Part shown: positions 38,957 to 48,838 of the stretch, piece by piece
Layout of the letters: the number at the start of each line of letters is the position of its first letter
Position numbering within the stretch: position 1 is the stretch's first letter
Assembly: GCA_943789295.1 (NCBI GenBank)
Contig: CALSTO010000001.1
Span: 558,001-622,000, forward strand
DNA from: MAG-121220-bin8 sp002700465
Lineage (GTDB): Bacteria; Bacteroidota; Bacteroidia; Flavobacteriales; Flavobacteriaceae
Direction of reading: 5' to 3'
DNA: 64,000 nt
Made by a program: the position numbers and the translations under genes
Notes under the pieces: model-generated
Told to the model about the DNA's origin: nothing
Databases searched by the model: none
What the model saw: only the letters and a program-made list of their open reading frames with translations

Positions 38957-41401
38957 TTAATTTCTACTTACTCTAATTATATCAGCAAATATTCCGGATG
39001 CAGTAACTTCTGAGCCAGCTCCAGCGCCTTTAACTATTAAAGGCTGTGATTTATAACGGTCGGTGTAAAACAAGACTATGTTATCACTACCTTCTAAATT
39101 ATAAAAATCATGATTCTTGGGAATATATTTAATTCCTACAGAGGCTTTTCCGTTTTTATACTCTGCTACGTATTTTATTTTAGATTCGTTTTCAATACCC
39201 ATATTTAATATTTTTTTAAAATGAGTTTCATTGGAACCTAGTGAGTTTAAAAAATCTATATTAGAAGTAGTTTCTAAACATTCTTTAGGAATGAAAGAAT
39301 TATTTTCAATTTCATTAATTTCAATTTCTTTTCCACTTTCCCTTGCTAATATCAAAATTTTTCTAGCTACGTCAATTCCACTTAAGTCAATTTTTGGATC
39401 AGGTTCGGTAAAACCCTCGTCCATAGCCTTTTGAACAACTTCTTTAAAAGTATTAGATTTATTGTAATTATTAAAAATAAAATTTAAACTTCCTGATAAT
39501 ATAGCTTCAATAGAAATAATTTTGTCACCAGAATTAATTAGGTTATTTAAAGTATCAATAATTGGCAGTCCTGCTCCTACGTTTGTTTCAAACAAAAAAG
39601 TTGTGTCATATTTCTTAGAAATATTTTTAAGCTCTGTATAATTTTTAAAGGAATCAGCACATGCAATTTTATTACATGTAACTACATTAATATTATTTTT
39701 TAAAAAATATTTATAAGTTTCTGCAATTTTTGGACTTGCAGTATTATCAATAAACACACTGTTTCTTAGGTTTAGCTCAATTGCTTTGGATATAAAATAA
39801 TCAAGATTAGCTTTATCACCTTCTTCTATTGTTGCTTTATAATCTTTTAAATCAATACCGGAATCTTTAAAAAACATTTTTTTAGAATTTGATATTGCTA
39901 TTACTCTTAGTTTAAGTTTGAGTTTTTCTTTTAGGTATTCAGATTGTTGATATATTTGGTTTAATAGTTTAGAACCTACATTTCCAATTCCAATAATAAA
40001 TAAGTTTATTTGTTTGATATTATTTTCAAAAAATCTTTCATGTAATGTATTTAAAGCTTTTTTAACATCATTCTCATTGATAACTGCTGTAATGTTTCTT
40101 TCAGAGGAACCTTGAGATATGGCTTTCACATTAATATTGTTTTTACCTAATGCACTAAACATTTTACCGCTAATTCCTTGATGATTTTTCATTTTATCTC
40201 CAACTAATGCTATTATCGAAAGTTTATCTTCAATTAAACATGGATTTAGAATTAAATTTTCAATTTCGTATTTAAAAGCTTCATCAACAATTTTTTTTGC
40301 TTTATCAGCCTCAGAATCTTGAATTCCAATACAAATTGAATGTTCAGAGGAAGCTTGAGTAATCATAATAATATTTATATTATTATTAGAAATTTCATCA
40401 AATAATTTTTTTGAAAAACCAGGAATTCCAACCATACCGCTCCCTTCAATTGTAAGTAATGTAATGTTTTGAATATGAGTAATTCCTTTAACTATTGAAT
40501 CATTATCTGAGTTCTTGGAAATCAAAGTTCCCAGATTTTTACTATTAAAAGAATTTTTTATACATATAGGTATATTTTTATTCATTACCGGCTTAATAGT
40601 AGGAGGATACAAAACTTTAGCTCCAAAATGAGATAGTTCCATAGCTTCCTTATATGATAAATATTCAATGGGATAAGATTGTTTAACTATTTTTGGGTTT
40701 GCAGTAAAAATACCGCTAACATCTGTCCATATTTCTAATTTTTCAGCATTGGTTATCGAGGCTAATATAGATGCAGTAAAATCAGACCCTCCTCTTCCTA
40801 ACGTAACATTATTTCCAAAATTATCTCTAGCAATAAATCCAGGCATGACTATGATTTTACTATTAACATTTTTTGAAAAATTTTTCCATTTTCTTTCAGT
40901 TAAATTATAATCTATTTGATTTGAGCCAAGTTTTACAAGTTTTGTAGTTATAATTTCTCTTGAATCTTTTATAGTTATATCAAGCCCTCTTTCTTTTCCA
41001 AGCTTACCAATAATGTAATGAGATATTAGTTCTCCAAAGCTTGAAATGTTATTATAGCTTTTTGAACTAAATTCTTTTAAACTAAAGATCCCATCAAGAA
41101 CACTATCAAGATCATTAAATTTTTTTTGAACGTAACTTAAAATTTCACTTTGATTTTTATATTCAAATAGTGTAGTACAAATTTCAATGTGTTTTCTTAA
41201 AATAGATTTATAAACTTTTTTAAAGTCATTATCTCTTAAACTAGCAAGCTTACCACATTTTATTAAATCATCAGTTGTTTTGCCGATTGCGGAAAATACA
41301 ACTATAGTTTTTGAATCATAACTACTTGAGATTATTTTTAAAACATTTTCAATGTTCTCTGCATTTGAGATTGAAGAGCCGCCAAATTTTAAAACTTTCA
41401 T
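38957..41401 (-). CDS. thrA: Bifunctional aspartate kinase / homoserine dehydrogenase I
   Basis: The 814-residue fusion carries out the first and third steps of the threonine/methionine branch. Residues 1-300 are aspartokinase (KFGGSSISN at 5-13, GRGGSDFTA near 201), about 310-455 are paired ACT domains that usually bind threonine, and from about 465 is homoserine dehydrogenase (NAD-binding GIGNVGS near 470, NKIACADSF, GAGAGSEVTASGIFADI at the end). The order kinase-ACT-dehydrogenase matches E. coli ThrA. It heads thrABC; no leader peptide or attenuator is evident upstream. Confidence 0.96.
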   Translation of the reverse strand: MKVLKFGGSSISNAENIENVLKIISSSYDSKTIVVFSAIGKTTDDLIKCGKLASLRDNDFKKVYKSILRKHIEICTTLFEYKNQSEILSYVQKKFNDLDSVLDGIFSLKEFSSKSYNNISSFGELISHYIIGKLGKERGLDITIKDSREIITTKLVKLGSNQIDYNLTERKWKNFSKNVNSKIIVMPGFIARDNFGNNVTLGRGGSDFTASILASITNAEKLEIWTDVSGIFTANPKIVKQSYPIEYLSYKEAMELSHFGAKVLYPPTIKPVMNKNIPICIKNSFNSKNLGTLISKNSDNDSIVKGITHIQNITLLTIEGSGMVGIPGFSKKLFDEISNNNINIIMITQASSEHSICIGIQDSEADKAKKIVDEAFKYEIENLILNPCLIEDKLSIIALVGDKMKNHQGISGKMFSALGKNNINVKAISQGSSERNITAVINENDVKKALNTLHERFFENNIKQINLFIIGIGNVGSKLLNQIYQQSEYLKEKLKLKLRVIAISNSKKMFFKDSGIDLKDYKATIEEGDKANLDYFISKAIELNLRNSVFIDNTASPKIAETYKYFLKNNINVVTCNKIACADSFKNYTELKNISKKYDTTFLFETNVGAGLPIIDTLNNLINSGDKIISIEAILSGSLNFIFNNYNKSNTFKEVVQKAMDEGFTEPDPKIDLSGIDVARKILILARESGKEIEINEIENNSFIPKECLETTSNIDFLNSLGSNETHFKKILNMGIENESKIKYVAEYKNGKASVGIKYIPKNHDFYNLEGSDNIVLFYTDRYKSQPLIVKGAGAGSEVTASGIFADIIRVSRN

Positions 41402-41546
41402 TTGAAATTGAATAAATTAACGTGTAAAAATATGTCAACCTTATGTTTTATTTGAAGAAAAGTAATTTTATTTATATTATTTTACGGAATAAGTAGTTTA
41501 GGAAGGATATAATGTTGAATTAATAAAAAAAATCTAGAAAACAATA

Positions 41547-44078
41547 TTATAATTTAATAACACTCAATTTAGAGTTGTCTTTAGAGCATTCAATTTTAAA
41601 TTTGTTACCTTCTTTAATATTGGATTTCACAATTTCTTCTGCTATCAAATCCTCTACATAGTTTTGAATTGCTCTTTTTAAAGGTCGTGCACCATATTTT
41701 TTGTCAAATCCTTTATCACACAAGAAATTAATTGCTTTGGATGATATTTTAATTTCATAACCAAGCTCTTTCAATCTGTTTTTTAATTTTTCAAGTTCAA
41801 TGTTTATAATCTTTTTCAAATCATCTTTTTCAAGACTATTAAAAATCACAATTTCATCAACCCTATTTAAGAATTCTGGTGAAAATGCTTTTTTTAAAGA
41901 TTTCTCAATGGTGTTTTTTATATTTTTAGATTCTTGAGACTTCATTGATTCTGTTCCGAATCCAACACCGTTTCCGAAATCCTTTACTTGTCTAGCACCA
42001 AGATTGGAGGTCATTATAATTACTGTGTTTTTAAAATCTACTTTTCTTCCTAAGCTATCAGTTAAAGATCCTTCATCAAGTACTTGTAAAAGCATATTAA
42101 AAATATCAGGATGAGCTTTTTCAACTTCATCAAGTAAAATTACACTGTATGGTTTTCTTCTAACTTTTTCAGTAAGCTGACCACCTTCTTCATATCCAAC
42201 GTACCCTGGAGGAGCTCCAATTAATCTAGAAACAGCAAATTTTTCCATGTATTCGCTCATGTCAATTCTAATTAAAGAATCTGAACCGCTAAACAGCTCA
42301 GAGGAAAGAATTTTTGCCAACTGTGTTTTTCCAACACCAGTTTGTCCTAAAAATATAAATGATCCAATAGGTTTATTAGGGTCTTTAATTCCAGCTCTGT
42401 TTCTTTGAATAGCTTTGACTACTTTACTTACAGCCTCTTTTTGTCCAATAACTTTGTTTGAAATAATTTTATTTAGGTTATTTAGTTCTTTAAGTTCGGC
42501 TTTAGCAATTTTATTAACAGGTATTCCAGTAATCATTGAAACAACTTCAGAAATATCATTTTCATTAACTGTTTGACGATGCATTTTTAATTCCTCTTGC
42601 CATTTTTCTTGGGCTTGAATTAATTCTTTTTCAATTCGCTTTTCATCATCTCTCAATTTTGCAGCTTCTTCGTATTTTTGTTTTTTTACTACTGCATTTT
42701 TTTTATCTCTAACCTCCTCTAAACTTACTTCTAAACTAACTATGTTTTTTGGAACATCCATATTTGTTATATGAACTCTTGATCCAGCTTCATCCATAGC
42801 ATCTATTGCTTTATCAGGAAAAAATCTATCAGATATATACCTATCTGTTAATTTTACGCAAGCTTCTAATGCTTTATCAGTAAAATTGACATTGTGATGA
42901 GATTCGTATTGATCTTTTATGTTTCTTAATATTTCTAGTGTTTGTTCAACTGTGGTTGGCTCTACTATAATTTTTTGAAATCTTCTTTCTAGAGCACCAT
43001 CTTTTTCAATATATTGTCTATATTCATCAAGTGTTGTAGCTCCTATACATTGTATTTCTCCTCTGGCTAACGCAGGTTTAAACATATTTGAAGCATCTAG
43101 ACTTCCAGTTGCTCCTCCTGCACCAACAATTGTGTGAATTTCATCGATAAAGAGTATTATATCATCATTTTTTTCAATTTCATTCATTACAGCTTTCATT
43201 CTTTCCTCAAATTGTCCTCTGTATTTTGTACCTGCTACTATGCTTGCCAAATCAAGAGTAACAACTCTTTTATTGTAAAGAATTCTTGAAACCTTTTTTT
43301 GTATAATTCTTAACGCTAATCCTTCTGCAATTGCAGATTTACCAACACCTGGTTCTCCAATTAATAAAGGGTTGTTTTTCTTTCTTCTACTTAATATTTG
43401 AGAAACTCTTTCTATTTCTTTTTCTCTACCAATTACTGGATCTAATTTACCTGAAATAGCTAAAGAGGTTAAATCTCTTCCAAAGTTATCTAGCACAGGA
43501 GTTTTAGATTTAGCTTTAGATTTAGAATCTGATTTAATTGTAAATGGATTTTCTTCAATTGGACCCTCATTATCTTTAGAATCTTCAGGAAATGTTTCAG
43601 ATGAGGGTGAGCTAGAAAAATCGTCATTAAGTTGAGTTAGCATGTATTTAAATTGCTCTTTAACAGATTCATAATCAAGTTGAAGTTTGATTAATAATTT
43701 AGTTGTAGGATCATTCTCATTTCTTAAGATACATAAAAGAAGATGAGCAGTATTTATTGATTTTCCCTGGAAAAGTTTAGCTTCTAAAAATGTAGTTTTT
43801 AGTGCTCTTTCAGCTTGTCTTGTTAGATGAAGGTTTTTTTTATGATTTTGACTAAAATCATTGATTGGATTAGGAGGACTTAATATTTCAACTTTTTTCC
43901 TCAAATAATCTAAGTCAATTTCAAGGGAGTTTAAAATATTAATTGCTTTTCCGCCACCATCACGAAGCATTCCCAAAAGAAGATGTTCAGTTCCAATAAA
44001 GTCATGCCCTAACCTTAAGGCTTCTTCTTTACTATAAGTTATTACATCTTTTACTCTCGAAGAAAAATTATCATCCAT
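41547..44078 (-). CDS. clpC: ATP-dependent Clp protease ATP-binding subunit ClpC
   Basis: The 843-residue Hsp100 unfoldase has the N-terminal repeat domain (residues 1-150, FIGTEHLLLGMLR), a D1 AAA domain with GEPGVGKS near 240, a UVR-type middle domain (KYEEAAKLRDDEKRIEKEL near 470) and D2 with GQTGVGKT near 583. The UVR middle domain marks ClpC rather than ClpA or ClpB. It feeds substrates to ClpP. An acidic, serine-rich linker lies near residues 150-185. It is divergent from gyrA across a 191-base region. Confidence 0.95.
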   Translation of the reverse strand: MDDNFSSRVKDVITYSKEEALRLGHDFIGTEHLLLGMLRDGGGKAINILNSLEIDLDYLRKKVEILSPPNPINDFSQNHKKNLHLTRQAERALKTTFLEAKLFQGKSINTAHLLLCILRNENDPTTKLLIKLQLDYESVKEQFKYMLTQLNDDFSSSPSSETFPEDSKDNEGPIEENPFTIKSDSKSKAKSKTPVLDNFGRDLTSLAISGKLDPVIGREKEIERVSQILSRRKKNNPLLIGEPGVGKSAIAEGLALRIIQKKVSRILYNKRVVTLDLASIVAGTKYRGQFEERMKAVMNEIEKNDDIILFIDEIHTIVGAGGATGSLDASNMFKPALARGEIQCIGATTLDEYRQYIEKDGALERRFQKIIVEPTTVEQTLEILRNIKDQYESHHNVNFTDKALEACVKLTDRYISDRFFPDKAIDAMDEAGSRVHITNMDVPKNIVSLEVSLEEVRDKKNAVVKKQKYEEAAKLRDDEKRIEKELIQAQEKWQEELKMHRQTVNENDISEVVSMITGIPVNKIAKAELKELNNLNKIISNKVIGQKEAVSKVVKAIQRNRAGIKDPNKPIGSFIFLGQTGVGKTQLAKILSSELFSGSDSLIRIDMSEYMEKFAVSRLIGAPPGYVGYEEGGQLTEKVRRKPYSVILLDEVEKAHPDIFNMLLQVLDEGSLTDSLGRKVDFKNTVIIMTSNLGARQVKDFGNGVGFGTESMKSQESKNIKNTIEKSLKKAFSPEFLNRVDEIVIFNSLEKDDLKKIINIELEKLKNRLKELGYEIKISSKAINFLCDKGFDKKYGARPLKRAIQNYVEDLIAEEIVKSNIKEGNKFKIECSKDNSKLSVIKL

Positions 44079-44269
44079 ACTTGTTTCGTTATCTTATAAG
44101 TAAATAGACAAAAAAAAATTTTTAATTCCAAGTTTTTTCTTCTTCTATTTGCCTAATTTTCTTTAAAAATTTGTTAATAAAATATATAAAAAAACTGTAT
44201 TTAAATTCAATTTAAAATATGGGGTATTGTTATATTTGTTAGGTTATAATTAACGTAAAAAATATTTTT
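44079..44269. promoter_or_regulatory. Divergent clpC-gyrA intergenic region
   Basis: This 191-base AT-rich region must hold promoters for both genes. On the plus strand TATATTTG at 44231-44238 matches the Bacteroidota -7 box, 31 bases before the gyrA ATG; no good TTTG -33 box is seen at the standard distance. I found no TAnnTTTG on the minus strand for clpC, nor a CIRCE or CtsR-type repeat. Confidence 0.4.
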
Positions 44270-46774
44270 ATGAGTGAAGGTGAAAAATTGATACCTATTA
44301 ACATTGAAGAGGCAATGAAATCTGCGTACATTGATTATTCAATGTCTGTCATTGTTTCAAGAGCACTTCCGGATGTAAGGGATGGTTTAAAACCAGTGCA
44401 TAGACGAGTTTTATACGGGATGCATCAATTAGGTTTGAGAGGTTCTAGCAAATTTAAAAAATCAGCTTTTATTGTTGGAGAAGTACTTGGTAAATATCAC
44501 CCGCATGGAGATTCCTCTGTATACGATACTATGGTTAGAATGGCACAGGAGTGGAGTTTAAGATATTTGCTTGTTGATGGACAAGGAAATTATGGGTCTG
44601 TTGACGGAGATAGTCCGGCTGCAATGAGGTATACAGAAGCTAGAATGCAAAAAATTTCTGAGGAAATGGTAGCTGACCTTGATAAAGACACTGTAGATCA
44701 CCAATTAAATTATGATGATTCTATAATGGAACCTACTGTGCTTCCTACTAAAATTCCCGGATTATTGATAAATGGTGCTAGTGGAATTGCTGTTGGTATG
44801 GCAACAAATATGCCTCCCCATAATATTACAGAAGTAATTGACGGAACTGTTGCATATATAGAAAATAATGATATTACGACTGATGAATTAATTCAATTTG
44901 TTAAAGCACCTGATTTTCCAACAGGTGGAATAATATATGGCTATGAAGGAGTAAAACAAGCGTTTGAGACAGGAAGAGGTCGTATAGTTATGCGAGCTAA
45001 AGCTGAAATTGAAGAGGTTAATGGTCGAGAGTGCATTATTGTCACTGAAATACCTTATCAAGTTAATAAAGCAGAAATGATTAGAAAAACTGCTGAAATG
45101 GTTAATGACAAAAAAATTGAGGGAATTTCAACAATTAGAGATGAGTCTGATAGACAGGGAATGCGTATTGTTTATGTTTTAAAAAGAGATGCTGTCCCTA
45201 ATGTTGTTTTAAATACACTTTTTAAACATACTCAACTTCAATCATCTTTTAGTGTTAACAATATAGCTTTAGTTAAAGGTCGTCCACAAATGTTGAATCT
45301 TAAGCAGATGATTGGATATTTTGTAGAACATAGACATGATGTCGTTGTTAGAAGAACCAAATTTGAATTAAAGAAAGCTGAAGAGAGAGCTCACATTTTA
45401 GAAGGCTTGATTATAGCTTCTGATAATATTGACAAAGTCATCTCTCTAATTAGGTCTTCCTCTAATGCTGATGAAGCAAAATCTAAGTTAATAAAAGAAT
45501 TTAAATTATCAGAAATTCAATCAAAAGCTATTGTTGAAATGCGATTAAGACAATTAACTGGTCTTGAACAAGATAAGTTAAGAGGCGAATTTGATGATTT
45601 AATGAATACTATTAAAGATTTAAAAGGTATTCTTGAAAGTGAGGACAGAAGAATGACAATAATTAAAGATGAACTTGTCGAAATTAGAGAAAAGTATGGA
45701 GATGAAAGAAGATCTCAAATTGAATATGCTGGTGGTGACTTAAGCATGGAAGATATGATTCCAAATGAAAAAGTAGTTATTACAATTTCTAATGCAGGCT
45801 ATATTAAAAGAACTCCTTTAGTTGAATATAAAACACAAAATAGAGGAGGGGTTGGTCAAAGAGGTTCTACTACTAGAAATGAAGATTTTTTAGAACATTT
45901 ATTTGTTGGTACTAACCATCAATACATGTTGTTTTTCACCCAAAAAGGAAAATGTTTTTGGATGAGAGTTTTTGAGATTCCGGAGGGTAGTAAAACTTCC
46001 AAAGGAAGAGCAATGCAAAATCTTATAAATATTGAACAAGATGATGAAGTCAAAGCTTTTATTTGTACTCAAGATTTAAAAGATGAAGATTACATAAATA
46101 GTCATTATGTAATCATGGCAACTAAAAAGGGTCAGGTGAAGAAAACATCTTTAGAACAATACTCTAGGCCTAGATCAAATGGAATTAATGCAATTACTAT
46201 TAAAGATGATGATGAACTTTTAGAAGCTAAATTAACTACTGGTAATTCACAAGTTTTGATAGCTGTTAAATCTGGAAAATGTATTCGTTTTGAAGAAAGT
46301 AAAACTCGCCCAATGGGTAGAAATGCGTCTGGTGTAAGAGGAATTAGATTAAAAGATTCAAAAGATGAGGTAGTAGGTATGATATCTGTTAATGATTTGG
46401 ATAGTGATATTCTAGTAGTTTCTGAAAATGGTTATGGTAAAAGATCTAGTTTAGATGACTATAGAATGACTAACAGAGGAGGTAAAGGTGTTAAAACTAT
46501 ATCTATTACTGAAAAAACAGGTGAGTTAGTTACAATTAAAAATGTTACCGATAATGATGATTTAATGATTATTAATAAATCAGGTATAGCAATAAGAATG
46601 GAGGTTTCTTCATTAAGAGTAATGGGTAGAGCAACTCAGGGTGTTAAGCTGATAAATCTTAAAGATTCTGATTCTATAGCAGCTGTTGCAAAGGTTGTTC
46701 ATGACGATGAAGATATTTCAGATGTTGATGAAATTGATGTTGTTGAAGAAACTAACGATAATGATTTAAATTAA
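44270..46774 (+). CDS. gyrA: DNA gyrase subunit A
   Basis: The 834-residue gyrase A has the catalytic tyrosine Tyr121 in AAMRYTEAR and the quinolone-determining region HPHGDSSVYD with Ser82 and Asp86, the drug-sensitive type residues. The C-terminal beta-pinwheel (about 510-810) includes the GyrA box QRGSTTR near residue 534. It ends with an acidic tail rich in Asp and Glu (about 810-834), common in GyrA. It is followed 6 bases later by the TPR protein. Confidence 0.96.
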   Translation: MSEGEKLIPINIEEAMKSAYIDYSMSVIVSRALPDVRDGLKPVHRRVLYGMHQLGLRGSSKFKKSAFIVGEVLGKYHPHGDSSVYDTMVRMAQEWSLRYLLVDGQGNYGSVDGDSPAAMRYTEARMQKISEEMVADLDKDTVDHQLNYDDSIMEPTVLPTKIPGLLINGASGIAVGMATNMPPHNITEVIDGTVAYIENNDITTDELIQFVKAPDFPTGGIIYGYEGVKQAFETGRGRIVMRAKAEIEEVNGRECIIVTEIPYQVNKAEMIRKTAEMVNDKKIEGISTIRDESDRQGMRIVYVLKRDAVPNVVLNTLFKHTQLQSSFSVNNIALVKGRPQMLNLKQMIGYFVEHRHDVVVRRTKFELKKAEERAHILEGLIIASDNIDKVISLIRSSSNADEAKSKLIKEFKLSEIQSKAIVEMRLRQLTGLEQDKLRGEFDDLMNTIKDLKGILESEDRRMTIIKDELVEIREKYGDERRSQIEYAGGDLSMEDMIPNEKVVITISNAGYIKRTPLVEYKTQNRGGVGQRGSTTRNEDFLEHLFVGTNHQYMLFFTQKGKCFWMRVFEIPEGSKTSKGRAMQNLINIEQDDEVKAFICTQDLKDEDYINSHYVIMATKKGQVKKTSLEQYSRPRSNGINAITIKDDDELLEAKLTTGNSQVLIAVKSGKCIRFEESKTRPMGRNASGVRGIRLKDSKDEVVGMISVNDLDSDILVVSENGYGKRSSLDDYRMTNRGGKGVKTISITEKTGELVTIKNVTDNDDLMIINKSGIAIRMEVSSLRVMGRATQGVKLINLKDSDSIAAVAKVVHDDEDISDVDEIDVVEETNDNDLN

Positions 46775-46780
46775 TTTAAA

Positions 46781-48046
46781 ATGAAAAATATATTATACAC
46801 TTTAATACTTACAGTTTCTGTATTGACATACGGACAAAAAAAAGAACTTAAACAAGCTCAAAAATTGATAGATCAAGAATTTTACAATGAAGCTTTAGAT
46901 GTACTTGATAATAATAAAGAATTGATATTATCCTCTGATGTCAAATATCAAGCTCATTATTATTATTTAAATGGATGGGCTCTTAAAGAGGATTCTCAAT
47001 CTCTAAAATCTGTTATTTCACTAAGAAAATCAATCGAATTGGAAAGATCTATTAGACAAAAAAAATATATTGAAGATGCTAATATTTTAATTCAAAATGC
47101 TGAAGCAGATTTAGTTAATTCTGCAGTTGAAGACAATAAAAATGATAAATATTTAGAAGCTTCAGAAAAATTATATGATGCATATTTAATGAACCCTAAT
47201 AAAGAAGATAATATAACATATTTATATTATGCTGCTTCTAGTGCCGTTAATTCAAAACAATATGACAAAGCACTAGAATATTATTTGAAGTTAAAAAACA
47301 TGGGATATACAGGAGTTGTTTCTGAATATTTTGTAACGTTAATTGAAACAGGTGTTGAAGAAAAAGTATCCGAAACTGAATACAATTTATTTAAAACTTC
47401 AAAAGACTATACTAATCAAAGAATTGGTAAAACAGAATCTAGATTGCCAGAGATTGTTAAAAATATAGCTCTTATCTACGTACAAAAAGGTGACAATGAT
47501 TCTGCTATTTCTGCAATTAAGGAAGCTCGTGCCATTAATCCAGAAGATGTTAATTTAATTCTGTCAGAAGCAGATTTATATATCAAAATTGGAGATAAAA
47601 ATAAATTCAAGGATCTAATGCAACAAGCCATCGAAAAAGATCCGAATAATGCAATTTTGTATTACAATTTAGGTGTAATTAATGGTGAACAGGGAGATTT
47701 CGAAGTTGCAAAGACTTATTACTTAAAATCTCTAGAATTAGATAATACTTATACAGCAACATACCTAAATCTGGTCGGGTTGATATTAGAGGGAGAAGGT
47801 CCATTAGTTGAAAAAATGAATAAACTTGTAACATCTAGAAAAGCAAGTGACATGAAGAAGTATGATGAATTGGAAATGGAGAGAATAGGTCTTTACAAGG
47901 AATGTCTTCCATATTTAGAAAAATTAATTGAAATAGATCCAACTAATATTGAAGCGCTTAAGACTGCAAAAAATATTTATTATACAACAGATGATCTTGA
48001 TAATTTCAAATTAATGAATGTTAAAATACAAGAATTAGAAAATTAA
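46781..48046 (+). CDS. Exported tetratricopeptide repeat protein
   Basis: A 421-residue protein with a signal peptide ending in TYGQ (residues about 1-18) and several TPR units, clearest at residues 250-345 (for example GDNDSAISAIKEARAINPED and NNAILYYNLGVINGEQGDFE, each followed by helix B). It probably forms a periplasmic scaffold. It lies directly after gyrA, an order I recall in flavobacteria. Its stop interlocks with that of the NlpC/P60 gene over 4 bases. Confidence 0.85.
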   Translation: MKNILYTLILTVSVLTYGQKKELKQAQKLIDQEFYNEALDVLDNNKELILSSDVKYQAHYYYLNGWALKEDSQSLKSVISLRKSIELERSIRQKKYIEDANILIQNAEADLVNSAVEDNKNDKYLEASEKLYDAYLMNPNKEDNITYLYYAASSAVNSKQYDKALEYYLKLKNMGYTGVVSEYFVTLIETGVEEKVSETEYNLFKTSKDYTNQRIGKTESRLPEIVKNIALIYVQKGDNDSAISAIKEARAINPEDVNLILSEADLYIKIGDKNKFKDLMQQAIEKDPNNAILYYNLGVINGEQGDFEVAKTYYLKSLELDNTYTATYLNLVGLILEGEGPLVEKMNKLVTSRKASDMKKYDELEMERIGLYKECLPYLEKLIEIDPTNIEALKTAKNIYYTTDDLDNFKLMNVKIQELEN

Positions 48047-48762
48047 TAGGTCACTATTTTTTTTAAATGATGTGTTAATTTATTTGAATCAGAATTAATT
48101 ATTCCTTTTTCATTTATATAGTCAATTCTGATTGATCCAAATGCATGTATTATCTTGTTTAAATTCATCAAAATACCAACATGTGTAATTTTATTTTGAC
48201 CGAAAAAAGCTAAATCACCAGGTTTAGATTTTTTTAGTTTTATTTCTTTTCCTTGAAGAGCTTGTTGATTTGCATCTCTAAATAATTGATAACCGTTTAA
48301 CTTGAAAACTTGTTGAGTAAAACCAGAACAATCAATTCCGTATGGACTTCTTCCTCCCCATAAATAAGGAGAGTTTATAAATTTCATAGAATTTTCAATT
48401 ATTGATGTTTTAGGATTAGATTTTAATATTAATTTATGATTTAATACAAATGCTGAACTAATTTTACTACCAATTATAATAAACATTTTTCCATTTTCTG
48501 TTTTTATTTCAGAATTAATATTATTTAGATGTATTGGTACTGTTTTTTTTAATTTTTTAAAATTATTTTCAGATATTTCTTTAAACTGTGTATGATTAAT
48601 CCAACCTTTGTAATTGTCGTCAAAAGATTCAATATAAAACCATTTTCCATTGTTTTTTAATACTTTAAAGAACTCTCCGTATATTAATTGAGAAACTAAT
48701 TCAGATTTGCTAGTAGAATCTGCTCTAAGTGGAATTATGCTTAAATGACAAATACCGTACAT
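48043..48762 (-). CDS. NlpC/P60 family peptidase with SH3-like domain (C40)
   Basis: A 239-residue peptidoglycan-type cysteine peptidase. Residues 1-110 form one or two SH3b-like units (GEFFKVLKNNGKWFYIES). The catalytic domain has YLWGGRSPYGIDCSGF with Cys145, THVGILM with His194 and a third polar residue near IIHAFG. It resembles YkfC-like enzymes that cut gamma-D-Glu-diamino-acid bonds in murein peptides. No signal peptide is present, which favours a cytosolic role in murein peptide recycling. Confidence 0.88.
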   Translation of the reverse strand: MYGICHLSIIPLRADSTSKSELVSQLIYGEFFKVLKNNGKWFYIESFDDNYKGWINHTQFKEISENNFKKLKKTVPIHLNNINSEIKTENGKMFIIIGSKISSAFVLNHKLILKSNPKTSIIENSMKFINSPYLWGGRSPYGIDCSGFTQQVFKLNGYQLFRDANQQALQGKEIKLKKSKPGDLAFFGQNKITHVGILMNLNKIIHAFGSIRIDYINEKGIINSDSNKLTHHLKKIVTY

Positions 48763-48815
48763 ATTTAATAAAATTAATTTTTTAAAATAATAAAACTATT
48801 AAAATTTCAATTTTT

Positions 48816-48823
48816 TATATTTG
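48816..48823 (+). promoter_or_regulatory. Candidate -7 box for the persulfide dioxygenase operon
   Basis: TATATTTG lies 15 bases before the ATG at 48839 and matches the Bacteroidota -7 consensus exactly. No TTTG is present at the -33 distance, so confidence is limited. The transcript would have a very short leader. Confidence 0.4.
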
Positions 48824-48838
48824 GGTAATATTTAAATT

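Noticed and set aside
41402..41546. Threonine attenuator or leader peptide ahead of thrA
   Set aside because: No short frame rich in Thr or Ile codons and no terminator-antiterminator pair is visible.
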